DNA of 64,000 nt from JAZKFT01 sp965246935 (GTDB lineage Bacteria > Bacteroidota > Bacteroidia > Chitinophagales > Chitinophagaceae). Position numbers and translations under genes: made by a program. The stretch covers positions 558,001 to 622,000 of the forward strand of contig CBDFGC010000001.1 in the NCBI GenBank assembly GCA_965246935.1, read 5' to 3'. Below are positions 53,935-63,243 of the stretch, in pieces (the stretch's first letter is position 1; each line of letters begins with the position of its first letter). The notes under the pieces were generated by a model, which did no database searches, had not been told where the DNA came from, and was given only the letters and a program-made list of their open reading frames with translations.

Positions 53935-55740
53935 TTAAGCCCCTTTAAATTTCTTTTCAAACCAAAGGAATGCAGCCGAAAAGATAAAAAGTATAAAAAA
54001 ATAAATCTTGGGGATTTCTATTGTAACAACTCTTTCTGTGAAAGCACCTTCAACATGACGGTTATTCACAGCAGCATATGTAAGGGTATTATTTTTCTTA
54101 CTTTCCCAACGGACATATTTCCAGTTTTCACTTTCGAAAATATACATCCGGTTTATATTTTTCCGACCCGTCGTTATTGGCAGCCACCCCTTTTTTAGCG
54201 GCCAGTAATAACCTTTCCAAAGAAAAGGCAGTTGGTAATTTTGCTCCATGCTGATTTCATCTGTCGCTGCAAATACCTGCGGTGTTTCAGGAACAGCGGT
54301 TTGCAGGTGAACAATTGCCTTTTCGTTTACAACCGGTATGGCAGGGCTAATTGTGAAAAATTCTTCTTTTTCCTTTTTCCTGGCAGCCTTCTGTAACAGG
54401 GTTGTCCAGAAAGCACTGTATGCAGTTGTACTGCCCGATAGTTGCCAGCTATAGGTATTACTCAAAGTAGTAATAATTACTTTACCCAAACCTTGAATTT
54501 TACTACTAATGATTATTTCCGCTTGAGCTGTTCTAACCAGTGGCTGTGTTCCCGGCTGTTCCCTGATATACAACGGCTGATTGATTTTTATACTCTGAAA
54601 AGTGTAAGAACTATCATCCGTAAATGTAAGTTTCACCGGTTGTATCTGATTGCTCTTTGAAAATATAAGCGGAAAATCTCTTATAAAAGAATTGCCTGTA
54701 TTTGCACTGGTGTCCATCTTAATAATCAGACCTACACCCACCTGATTTACTGCTGATTGGATAGCTGCATTTTCAGATGGGGTTAAAGCCTTCAATTCAG
54801 CAGCATCCGCAATGATAACATCAAACTGCTTCAGCAATGAAACAGAAACAGGATGAACAGGAACATTGGAAATATTAAGGAAATCTTCGTTGAATTTGTC
54901 TTTGCTGATACGGGTTCGGGCAACCGCCTGATAGTTATTTTGTGCTAACCAGTTTTTTATGAATTTATTTTCAAAGTCGGGTGAAGAAGCGAGAAAAAGG
55001 ATTTTAATTGGTTCAGGGGTTAACACTTCAACAGGAAGTGGTTCGCTTTCTAAAGTGTCTTTACCTGCTAAAACAGTAATGGTATAAACAGCTTTATCCA
55101 AATGTTTTGGGATGGTGCTCAATTCAAAGTTTCGGGATGCACCGGCGGGCATCAATACGGAATCAAGATGGACATCAAAGCCACTCAAAATAATTTTTAC
55201 CGGCGAATTGTTGTTTTCTAAATGCCCCTGTACCCGCAGCTTATTTCCGGATTGCATTTGTTGATTCCAGGAGATAGCTGTAATGCCGGATTTGATCTGC
55301 ACCGGATGATAAATAATTGGAATATTTCTAATAGATGCAAGTTCATCTTCCGCTAATCCGCTACCGAATAAATGAATGGTACGAACATCATTTTTAGAAT
55401 TATTGAAATAGCTGACATCCGCTACATATTGGTACTTATCAGAAGCATATTGCCTGTCGGTTGTGTAAACAGGAACATTCCCGTTTTTATGGAGAAAAGC
55501 ATTCAAACTATCCGGTTCAAAACCTGCTGTTAGCAACACCGCTTCTTTTGCTTCAGTTGCTTTTTGCTTTTGCTGATACGTAAGCGGCAACCCCATACCA
55601 GCTAACCCGCCAATGGCAATTACTGATGCTGCCATTCGTGCCGCCAGCCATGATTTATTCGGACGCCGCCATTCCTTCCATAACAGAAACAGGAGCAACA
55701 ACGTGCAGGCGATTAGAATACAAATATTCCAATAATTCAT
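53935..55740 (-). CDS. Membrane-anchored hypothetical protein of the MoxR/Bat operon
   Basis: This 601-residue protein has two N-terminal helices (ICILIACTLLLLFLLW and ARMAASVIAIGGLAGMGL), a large extracytoplasmic region, and one C-terminal helix (IYFFILFIFSAAFLWFEKKFKGA). The middle contains a glutamine-amidotransferase-like stretch (KILFLASSPDFENKFIKNWL, FDVIIADAAELKAL) as seen in some Bat-operon membrane proteins. The ATG overlaps the stop of the upstream gene (ATGA), so the two are coupled. I do not recognise a named family. Confidence 0.75.
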   Translation of the reverse strand: MNYWNICILIACTLLLLFLLWKEWRRPNKSWLAARMAASVIAIGGLAGMGLPLTYQQKQKATEAKEAVLLTAGFEPDSLNAFLHKNGNVPVYTTDRQYASDKYQYVADVSYFNNSKNDVRTIHLFGSGLAEDELASIRNIPIIYHPVQIKSGITAISWNQQMQSGNKLRVQGHLENNNSPVKIILSGFDVHLDSVLMPAGASRNFELSTIPKHLDKAVYTITVLAGKDTLESEPLPVEVLTPEPIKILFLASSPDFENKFIKNWLAQNNYQAVARTRISKDKFNEDFLNISNVPVHPVSVSLLKQFDVIIADAAELKALTPSENAAIQSAVNQVGVGLIIKMDTSANTGNSFIRDFPLIFSKSNQIQPVKLTFTDDSSYTFQSIKINQPLYIREQPGTQPLVRTAQAEIIISSKIQGLGKVIITTLSNTYSWQLSGSTTAYSAFWTTLLQKAARKKEKEEFFTISPAIPVVNEKAIVHLQTAVPETPQVFAATDEISMEQNYQLPFLWKGYYWPLKKGWLPITTGRKNINRMYIFESENWKYVRWESKKNNTLTYAAVNNRHVEGAFTERVVTIEIPKIYFFILFIFSAAFLWFEKKFKGA

Positions 55741-57848
55741 TTTCGCTTTATGCCACTGTTTAAGTTCATAAAATACCGGCCGGATAAGTTCATATCGGCG
55801 GTGAATGCGGAAGCAGAAGGAAGTTTTGCCGGCGTATCCAGCATTTTCTGTATTCCGTTTTCCGCTACGCTTATATCTTTCATATAATAGGCCCCACTCA
55901 GTACTTTTTTTAGTGCGGATACTGCAGGAAGGAAAAGGGACGGATTTTGTGAAGCTTTTGCGCTTAACTGTTGAAAGGCCTGCTGTAATATTTCCTGTGA
56001 TGGCGTATCTAAAGAATCTTCATACTTCAATTGCTCTAAGGTGCCAATTGCTTTTCTGGTAGTAAGCAGTGATGAATTCTCTTTTTCAAAATGTTGCTGT
56101 GTAACTGGCTGAATGATTTTCGACAAATCCCCGGTAAGCCGTTTATCTGTTTTTAGGGGTGTTGTCGTAAAACCGGTTTTTGCTACATACGCTCTCGATT
56201 TCTGCTGAAGATCTTTTAACAGGTGCAAAGCCTTGTATTCAAAAGGCAATGCTTCTTTCGGCTTAAAAGTTCGAAGTTGCAATTCTGCATTCCACATTTC
56301 TGCCAATGTTGCTTTTAATTGCTTTTTTGTTGCAGCATCAAAAAAATCGGCATCGTCAGCATTGTCATGCGAATGCCCATATTGCTCCAGAATTTCAGCT
56401 GCATTGTCTGTACTGCCATGCTGCCCTTGCTCATGTTCACCAATTTCTGTATCTGTTTCTTCACCTAAAAATTTACCATACCGCAACCGTAGTAATCTTT
56501 GGTCAACGCCTAAATCATTACTTCGCTTTTTGAATTCTTCCGGAGTAATGGTACTTCTGTCTTTTAAAAGCTGTTCCGTTTCAATAATAATCTGGCGTTC
56601 ACTTCTAAACATTTCCGGTTTTATATCTAATCCATTCACCATTCCATTCATGCTCAGGGATTGGGTCGTATCCTGAATCGTAACAATATACACATCAGAC
56701 CGGGACTCTTGGTTGCGGGTGTCCGTAACCATTACAAAAAAATACAATTCATCACCCGGCTGCATTCCCAATCCTTTCAAATCAAGTATTTTTTGCAGGT
56801 TATATTGCTGCCTGCCTGCGGCAAAATTTGAAAAGGAAAGTGTTTGTTCTTTGAACTTAACTGCCTCTCCTTCTCCGCTGGATATAGTGGCCGAAATGGC
56901 TGCAGCTTTTATTCCGTAATCGTCAGCTATGTTCACTTTCAAGAATACGTTTTCAGGCTGCCCGTAACTGATGATGGTATTAGGCTTAGGCGTTTGAATG
57001 ACAATAGTTGGAACCTGGTCTTTTATCACTTCAATTTTATACAATTCTGATAATTTACCTGCAATATCAACCTGGTAAAAGCCGGACTTTACAATGGCTT
57101 TTTGTGCTTTGAAACGACGCTCCTGTTTGTTTAAAACCACCAGTGGTAAATGTGTTCCATCATTAAATACAAGTGCTAACTGATTAACTGCGGTATTTGT
57201 TTTTATATCCCATGAAACCATTCCGCCTTCTTCTACCTGCACGTCAAACTTTTCCTGTGTTCTGGCGGGTTTACCAGTGTAAGAAGGAGGTGTAATAACA
57301 ATATGCTGAGATTCTAATTGGGGCAGCAACTTTTGGTGAATCGTATTTGGTACTGATGCAGTTGTATAAGGATTCGGATGAGATCTACTTTGACTGATGG
57401 GAAAGCGGAATATAACAACACATACAAGCACAACAAGCAATAAAATAAAAGATGCACTAATTAAATTTTTTTTAAGCGGAGTAGATTTATGCAGCAGGCC
57501 AAGTTGGGTTTCAACCTTTTGTAATTGCAGTTTTTGCAGTAAGTTTAGCTGATCGTACGGTAGCAATACCAACTCTGAACTTTCCTGCAATGCCGGTTCT
57601 GACTGATTCAGGAAACGGGTAATATCCGATTCACTTAATTTCCACCACTGCCTAACGGCTGAAAGAAAAATAAAAATAAATACCAGTAACGGAATTCCCC
57701 AATAAACAGGTATTTGAAGAAGTTTGTGTAGTAACGTTGATATGAAAAGGGTGATGACAGTTGCAGTCATCAATACAAGCAGCATACGCTGGTAAATCCA
57801 TTTCTTTCTTAATTGCAAAATGATATTTTTCCCTTTCGTTTCAGGCAT
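55737..57848 (-). CDS. DUF4175-like membrane protein of the MoxR/Bat operon
   Basis: The 703-residue protein has two N-terminal helices, soluble beta-rich segments (VVITPPSYTGKPARTQEKF, DDYGIKAAAISATISSGEG) and long coiled coils (residues about 400-700). This layout resembles DUF4175 proteins seen beside MoxR/DUF58 genes. It overlaps both neighbours by 8 and 4 nt. The likely place is the inner membrane with a large periplasmic part. Function is unknown. Confidence 0.75.
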   Translation of the reverse strand: MPETKGKNIILQLRKKWIYQRMLLVLMTATVITLFISTLLHKLLQIPVYWGIPLLVFIFIFLSAVRQWWKLSESDITRFLNQSEPALQESSELVLLPYDQLNLLQKLQLQKVETQLGLLHKSTPLKKNLISASFILLLVVLVCVVIFRFPISQSRSHPNPYTTASVPNTIHQKLLPQLESQHIVITPPSYTGKPARTQEKFDVQVEEGGMVSWDIKTNTAVNQLALVFNDGTHLPLVVLNKQERRFKAQKAIVKSGFYQVDIAGKLSELYKIEVIKDQVPTIVIQTPKPNTIISYGQPENVFLKVNIADDYGIKAAAISATISSGEGEAVKFKEQTLSFSNFAAGRQQYNLQKILDLKGLGMQPGDELYFFVMVTDTRNQESRSDVYIVTIQDTTQSLSMNGMVNGLDIKPEMFRSERQIIIETEQLLKDRSTITPEEFKKRSNDLGVDQRLLRLRYGKFLGEETDTEIGEHEQGQHGSTDNAAEILEQYGHSHDNADDADFFDAATKKQLKATLAEMWNAELQLRTFKPKEALPFEYKALHLLKDLQQKSRAYVAKTGFTTTPLKTDKRLTGDLSKIIQPVTQQHFEKENSSLLTTRKAIGTLEQLKYEDSLDTPSQEILQQAFQQLSAKASQNPSLFLPAVSALKKVLSGAYYMKDISVAENGIQKMLDTPAKLPSASAFTADMNLSGRYFMNLNSGIKRK

Positions 57849-59334
57849 ACACTTCTTTTTTTGATGCTAATGAAATGTATCTCTCTATGGCAAAAAGCAG
57901 GAATGCGGCGATCCATAAAACCTTTGACAGGTCGGTATTTTTTACAAATTTTTGCTTGAAATAATTGTTGCTTTGTGTAATAATAGTTGGCTGCATCTGA
58001 TGTACGTCTATTATTCGTTGATCATTAGGGTAGTACAATAACTTTTTTTGTAACATCAGTTCAAAAATCATTTGTGGAAAATACGCATCCCATACCAGGT
58101 CATTCCAGGCAGGGTTGAAACGGCTGTAAAAGTGGTAAACAACAGATCGTTTCTTTTGTAGGCTAAGTATGGGTTCTCCGAATCCGTTACTCCAGATTAT
58201 TTTGCCAGGTACGTTTGCATTATTAATTGAATACTGTTTAAAGAGTAGTATTGAATGATAACCGGCCATGTCGTTACCGTTGTTAATCCACGATTGAACC
58301 TGCTTTTCTTTTCCTTTTTCATATATAAAAACATGATTCTTTATAAGCGTATCAGGAATAGTTTTGGTAGAAAGCCAGAATAACCAATCGTAATTTGTGG
58401 GAAGCTTGTCTAATGAGGTAATAACTTCTACCTGAATTTTGTATTTACCAAATTGCCGGATGGCATCAATGGCGGCTTCTACATAATCTGCATCTTTTAA
58501 AAAAGTGTCTGTATAAATAATTATTGTAAGTGTACCGGTATCAACTTCAATTGTATTATTTGTATTGGTAGTATCTGCTATCAAAAGCTCTCCACTTTGA
58601 TTTCGTAATTTGAATTCAGCAGATCCACGTGGAGAAACATTTTTTATTTCGTATTGTAAAGCAGTTGAAGTACTGTGTGCAACTACCGCTTGAATGCTAT
58701 CCATTATTGACAAGCGGGCTACTATAATATTGTGTGATGAAGTGTCCCGTGAGGTATAAGAAATCCAACGTAAATCCATGGCCAGATCGGGTCGGCTACC
58801 TTTGAATCTGCTCAGCCGTTGATCTGTAAATAAATATATGGGAAGATCAGCCGGGACCTTTTCATTCAATTGTTTCAACAACGTCCAATACGGTAGTTCT
58901 TCATCTGATGAATCTGTATGTTGCTTCAACACTTCTTCCAGGTTTACCTTTTCAAATCCCTTGTTGAAATAATGAAACTCCACACCTGCTAAGCGTAATG
59001 AATCTATTGATGGCTTGAAATGACTGTAAGACTCGTTTATATTTTTTTTATCGAGTAGCACCCATCCTTTTTCGTCTTTTACATGCAATTGCTTTTGCCA
59101 GACAGGTTTTGCCAGTAATACTGCAAGTGAGGTAATAATCAGGCAACGAAGTATCAGTAACAGGATATCTTTTAACCGAAAACTTCTTGCCTGTTGCCTG
59201 GCATTTTCAACCAGTAAAGAAATGCTTCCTATTGTAAGGGTTTTGCCCTCCCTTATATTCCAAAGGTGGATGATTACAGGAAAAATAATTCCTGCAAATG
59301 CCAGCAGCCATATGGGTTGTAGGAAGTGTAGCAA
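57841..59334 (-). CDS. BatA-domain membrane protein
   Basis: The 497-residue protein begins with the BatA N-terminal signature (FLQPIWLLAFAGIIFPVIIHLWNIREGKTL), the two-helix anchor typical of the aerotolerance operon. There is no VWA MIDAS motif afterwards, so it is a truncated or divergent BatA. A last helix (KVLWIAAFLLFAIERYISL) is near the C-terminus. The start is TTG, 4 bases after the DUF58 stop. Confidence 0.78.
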   Translation of the reverse strand: MLHFLQPIWLLAFAGIIFPVIIHLWNIREGKTLTIGSISLLVENARQQARSFRLKDILLLILRCLIITSLAVLLAKPVWQKQLHVKDEKGWVLLDKKNINESYSHFKPSIDSLRLAGVEFHYFNKGFEKVNLEEVLKQHTDSSDEELPYWTLLKQLNEKVPADLPIYLFTDQRLSRFKGSRPDLAMDLRWISYTSRDTSSHNIIVARLSIMDSIQAVVAHSTSTALQYEIKNVSPRGSAEFKLRNQSGELLIADTTNTNNTIEVDTGTLTIIIYTDTFLKDADYVEAAIDAIRQFGKYKIQVEVITSLDKLPTNYDWLFWLSTKTIPDTLIKNHVFIYEKGKEKQVQSWINNGNDMAGYHSILLFKQYSINNANVPGKIIWSNGFGEPILSLQKKRSVVYHFYSRFNPAWNDLVWDAYFPQMIFELMLQKKLLYYPNDQRIIDVHQMQPTIITQSNNYFKQKFVKNTDLSKVLWIAAFLLFAIERYISLASKKEVYA

Positions 59335-59338
59335 TACG

Positions 59339-60226
59339 TTAGCCTTTTATTTTGTTGCGAAGATTTAAGAAATCTCTTAACGCATTTTCAAGTGGTTCAT
59401 CCATATGAATCAACCTGTAAAAAATTTGTTTTTCAAGTAGTTTTTTACGCACATCAGCCAGGTACGCCTCAAGTTTTTGCAGATACAATTTTTTCGCCAG
59501 TTGCAGATCAATTTTAATAACCTGCCCTGTTTCAAGGTCTTCTACAGCCGTATATCCTTTATAGTTCAGTTCTGTTTCGTTTCGTCCCATAATATGAAGC
59601 ACGGATACTTCGTGTCGTAGCGAAGCAAGCAAGCCAAGCATTTTAGTGATTTCTGCGTTTTGCTCATAATAATCCGTTATAAAAATGAGTAATTCTTTTT
59701 TTTGATTGCTTAAAAAAATGTTCCGGTAGTTGATCTCTTGTGTAAAATGTCCATTTGCTTGTATGTTTTCAATTTCATTGTACAGCCGGGCCATTTGCTG
59801 ATGACCTTTCCGGGATGGCAATGAGAACAAACGTCCTTCTTCAAAAACAAACAAGCCAACGGCATCCCCTTGCTTACCGGCAAGATAAGCCAGCGATGCA
59901 GCCAGGTAGCGGGCATATTCCAGCTTTGTATAAGCGCCGTCTTTGTGGTTCATGGAAGCACTGGCATCTATTACTATTTTTACTGCTATACTAGTTTCTA
60001 TTTCCGATTCACGGATATAATAGCGGTCGGAACGGGCAAACATTTTCCAGTCAAGCGAACGCAAGTCATCGCCGGGCTGATAACTGCGGTATTGGCTGAA
60101 TTCCATACCGGTGCCTTTCACGTTGCTTTTGTGCAATCCGGCCATGAAGCCTTCCACTGTTGTTTTTGCAGCCAGCGACAAATCTTTTATTGCCATTAAA
60201 ACTTTCGGATCCAGCAGACGGCTCAT
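59339..60226 (-). CDS. DUF58 (VWA-like) protein
   Basis: The 295-residue protein has the DUF58 core GMEFSQYRSYQPGDDLRSLDWKMFARSDR (in parts), IKIVIDASASMNH (DxSxS MIDAS), and FITDYYEQNAEI. It usually works with MoxR ATPase as a chaperone or metal-insertion partner at the membrane. It is 149 bp downstream of the MoxR gene; that gap contains AAAAGTAAAAA-type simple repeats. Confidence 0.9.
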   Translation of the reverse strand: MSRLLDPKVLMAIKDLSLAAKTTVEGFMAGLHKSNVKGTGMEFSQYRSYQPGDDLRSLDWKMFARSDRYYIRESEIETSIAVKIVIDASASMNHKDGAYTKLEYARYLAASLAYLAGKQGDAVGLFVFEEGRLFSLPSRKGHQQMARLYNEIENIQANGHFTQEINYRNIFLSNQKKELLIFITDYYEQNAEITKMLGLLASLRHEVSVLHIMGRNETELNYKGYTAVEDLETGQVIKIDLQLAKKLYLQKLEAYLADVRKKLLEKQIFYRLIHMDEPLENALRDFLNLRNKIKG

Positions 60227-60375
60227 GGGTTAAGTTAAAAGGAAAAAATAAAAAGTAAAAAACAGAACCGTGGCATTTTGGGAATGCGTTTCCGTCAATA
60301 ATTTTTTCTTTTTTGCATAAATAAAAGCAGCATTTTATTAGGGAGTTAAACTCATTTTTTACTTTTTACTTTTTA

Positions 60376-61374
60376 CTAGATCACTGCTTTCGGCCGTTCA
60401 ACGGTTTTTATCAATTCAGCAGTAACATCATCGGTAGTTATATTTTCCGATTCTGCTTTAAAATTCAACAGGATCCGATGCCTCAAAACCGGGTAAGCCA
60501 TCTCATGAATATCGTCCGGCAAAACGGAATACCGGCCCTTGAACAGCGCTCTTGCTTTAGCGGTAAGAATAAGCGCCTGCCCTGCCCTTGGCCCTGCTCC
60601 CCAGCGTACCCATTCCTTTATGTAATTCACGGTTGAAGTATCGGGCCTTGTCGCCCTGATAAGCAGGCTCACATATTTTATAAGATCGTCATTAATACTT
60701 ACTTCCCGTACCAGTTGCTGCAACTGAATGATTTCTCCGGCAGTTACAATTGGGTTAATGATTGCCTTTTTGCTGCCCGTTGTGCTGCTGAGAATGGTCA
60801 TTTCTTCCTGCTCCGTAGGGTACCCAATTTTCACATACAGTAAAAACCGGTCAAGTTGGGCCTCCGGCAAGGGGTATGTTCCGGATTGTTCGATCGGATT
60901 TTGGGTAGCAAGAATAAAGAACGGCCTGCCAAGTGGATAGGTTTTACCGCCGTATGTCACCTCAAATTCCTGCATGGCTTCCAGTAACGCCGATTGGGTT
61001 TTTGGAGGGGTACGGTTTATTTCATCGGCCAGCACAATATTTGCAAACAGCGGTCCTTCATTAAATTTGAAAAACCGCTTACCTGTCGCATGATCCTCCT
61101 CCAGAATTTCGGTACCAACAATATCAGTAGGCATTAAATCCGGCGTAAACTGGATGCGGCGAAAAGACAAATGAAGTGCCTGGCTCAACGTCCGGACCAT
61201 TAACGTTTTTGCAAGACCCGGCACTCCCTCCAGCAGGCAATGGCCACCGGCAAGCATCGCAACCAGGATTTCTTCAAGCACTGTATCCTGACCAACAATT
61301 ATTTTTTGTATTTCCTTTTTTAAGAGTGGAAGTTTGCTGAGAAGCTCAGTTACTGTTTTTTCTGAAATGTGCAA
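60376..61374 (-). CDS. MoxR-family AAA ATPase
   Basis: The 332-residue protein has Walker A LLEGVPGLAKT, Walker B IVLADEINRTPPKTQSALLEAM, sensor 1 FILATQNPIEQSGTYPLPEAQLDRF, and C-terminal lid AYPVLRHRILLNF. MoxR ATPases partner with VWA-containing proteins. It is first in the operon MoxR-DUF58-BatA-like-DUF4175-like-membrane protein. The start is TTG, as a stop lies just upstream in frame. It is divergent from the DUF4159 gene. Confidence 0.93.
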   Translation of the reverse strand: MHISEKTVTELLSKLPLLKKEIQKIIVGQDTVLEEILVAMLAGGHCLLEGVPGLAKTLMVRTLSQALHLSFRRIQFTPDLMPTDIVGTEILEEDHATGKRFFKFNEGPLFANIVLADEINRTPPKTQSALLEAMQEFEVTYGGKTYPLGRPFFILATQNPIEQSGTYPLPEAQLDRFLLYVKIGYPTEQEEMTILSSTTGSKKAIINPIVTAGEIIQLQQLVREVSINDDLIKYVSLLIRATRPDTSTVNYIKEWVRWGAGPRAGQALILTAKARALFKGRYSVLPDDIHEMAYPVLRHRILLNFKAESENITTDDVTAELIKTVERPKAVI

Positions 61375-61500
61375 GGCAGCGTAATATTAATTGTCAGATA
61401 ATGCTGTTCCGGGTGAATCATACAGCATGCAATGGCGGGGAAAATACAAAATATCACCCGACAAATATTCGAAAGCAGTAACTTTAGTTGAATCAAGACA

Positions 61501-62124
61501 ATGTTAAGACCAAAATTTACATTTACAAGGCTTAAATATCAGTCGGGGGACTGGAACACCGATCAGCGGATGCCTTCAAACATCCTTAACTCTTTACTTG
61601 AATATACAACCATACCCATCGACACGGAAGAGAAAGTTGTCGAGCTCAGTAGTGACAATGTTTTCGATTCAGCCTTTTGCTATTTGAGCGGTCATAAACT
61701 CGTTCAGTTCAATGCAAAGGAGAGAGTGAACTTTAAAAAATTCGTTGAAAATGGCGGTTTCGTTTTCGTCGACGACTGCAACCATGATATAGATGGTTTG
61801 TTCGCCAAATCGTTTGAAGCGCAAATGACGGCCATTTTCGGTGCATCCGCTTTAAAGAAACTATCAAACGACCATCCGATTTACCATTCTTTTTTCACTT
61901 TCGAGAAAGGGCCGCCCAACACCTCTTTTGAATTGAATGGATGGGGAGATGACCTGATTCATGATTATCTGAAAGGTATCATCATCAACGGAAGGATCGG
62001 GGTTTTATACAGCAATAAGGATTATGGCTGTGAATGGGATTATGATTTTCGGAACAAGCGTTTTCTGGCGGAGGACAATACCAAATTCGGTGTGAACATT
62101 GTTTTATATGCGATGGGTTCGTAG
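61501..62124 (+). CDS. DUF4159-domain protein
   Basis: This 207-residue soluble protein shows the DUF4159 pattern FTRLKYQSGDWNTD, ENGGFVFVDDCNHD, SNDHPIYHSFFTF and VLYSNKDYGCEWDYD. DUF4159 is commonly encoded in MoxR/DUF58/Bat operons; here it is transcribed in the opposite direction from the MoxR operon. There is no signal peptide, whereas most family members are exported. Glutamine-amidotransferase-like fold is expected. Confidence 0.85.
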   Translation: MLRPKFTFTRLKYQSGDWNTDQRMPSNILNSLLEYTTIPIDTEEKVVELSSDNVFDSAFCYLSGHKLVQFNAKERVNFKKFVENGGFVFVDDCNHDIDGLFAKSFEAQMTAIFGASALKKLSNDHPIYHSFFTFEKGPPNTSFELNGWGDDLIHDYLKGIIINGRIGVLYSNKDYGCEWDYDFRNKRFLAEDNTKFGVNIVLYAMGS

Positions 62125-62451
62125 CCTGTTTCATATTTTAATAATGAGGCACATAGGGCACATAGAAATACAGGTGTGGAAATACAAAGCACATAGCAGG
62201 TAACGCAAACCTTGCATTGGATTGCCTGATTCTACAATAATTTCGGATTTGTATTTATGTATTCCTATGTGCCTTATGTGCCTATGTGGTTCAAAAATGT
62301 ATTTGTATTGCTATTCTGTTTAATATTTTTTACCTGTAAGGTTTTTTAGTATACCCATTAATGTTTAATAATTATTAAAATACTAAGCGGCCTTAAAAAA
62401 ACAATTCCATTCAAATAACCTATTAACTTTTTTTATTTGAATGAACCATCG
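62125..62451. repeat. Gene-free stretch with an 18-bp inverted repeat
   Basis: GGCACATAGGGCACATAG (62148-62165) is inverted at 62265-62282 with one mismatch and can form a long hairpin beyond the DUF4159 gene. Nothing else is recognisable. Confidence 0.55.
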
Positions 62452-63171
62452 TTAATCTTTCAACCGGTATATTTTCAGATTGCCAATCAGTTGATTGGAT
62501 TTGGTAGACCGGAAGCCAAAATAACCTTTTGTCAGCGGGGCCGGATCAGTATAAGAGAAGTACCGTTGGTCATCCACCCAAAAGCTTACCTGGCCATTGC
62601 TGAGGATCGTTTTTATATGATATGTTTGATTGGGTTTAAGCAGGTGTGTTGAGTCCAGGTATTCAGCGAGCAGTTCCCGGTTGCCCTTTCCATCGTAACG
62701 CCGGAAGCGGGTGGTTGTATTGCTGTTGCCACCCATCCCTACATAATACAATTGAAGGCTGTCGTATGTTTCCAACTTGCCATTGCGGGTAAACAGGTTG
62801 CTATTATTTGGATCGCTTGCCATCCAGAACTGATTCAAATCGGACAGCCTGTCCAAAGCTCCATTTTGCATTATCACCTTCCGGTCGTAGGTAATCATGA
62901 TGTTACCTTTGAGCAGTTTATTAAGCCAAACTGTAACGCCGGCACCGGTTTGTAATTGTAACCCGCCATCTATCACTTTTACGATAGAACCGGGAGAAGA
63001 TTGTAACTCTACTCTCCAGATGGCCGTATCTAATGGCTGGTCAAATTTCTCTTCGAAAATTAATTGCTTTTTAGCGGTGTAAGCACCACTGTTGTGTTTT
63101 TGTTGGGCACAGGACGAGGATGAAATGATGAACGTAACAAATAACCAGAAATTCAGATTAGTCTTATTCAT
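62452..63171 (-). CDS. DUF6250-like (concanavalin-type) lipoprotein
   Basis: From ATG 63171 the product has 239 residues and a lipobox (FVTFIISSSSC). The frame opens at 63210 but that start would bury the signal. The mature part is a beta sandwich resembling DUF6250: EEKFDQPLDTAIWRVELQ, DLNQFWMASDP, YVGMGGNSNTTTRFRRYDG, YHIKTILSNGQVSFWVDDQ and GYFGFRSTKSN. It likely binds or cleaves carbohydrate at the surface. Enzyme activity is not shown by visible residues. Confidence 0.7.
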   Translation of the reverse strand: MNKTNLNFWLFVTFIISSSSCAQQKHNSGAYTAKKQLIFEEKFDQPLDTAIWRVELQSSPGSIVKVIDGGLQLQTGAGVTVWLNKLLKGNIMITYDRKVIMQNGALDRLSDLNQFWMASDPNNSNLFTRNGKLETYDSLQLYYVGMGGNSNTTTRFRRYDGKGNRELLAEYLDSTHLLKPNQTYHIKTILSNGQVSFWVDDQRYFSYTDPAPLTKGYFGFRSTKSNQLIGNLKIYRLKD

Positions 63172-63243
63172 GTTGTTTACCATCGCATTTCCTTCATCTC
63201 CGGCGTGCATACTTCTTATAAATGTAAAGAACGTTTTTACACA

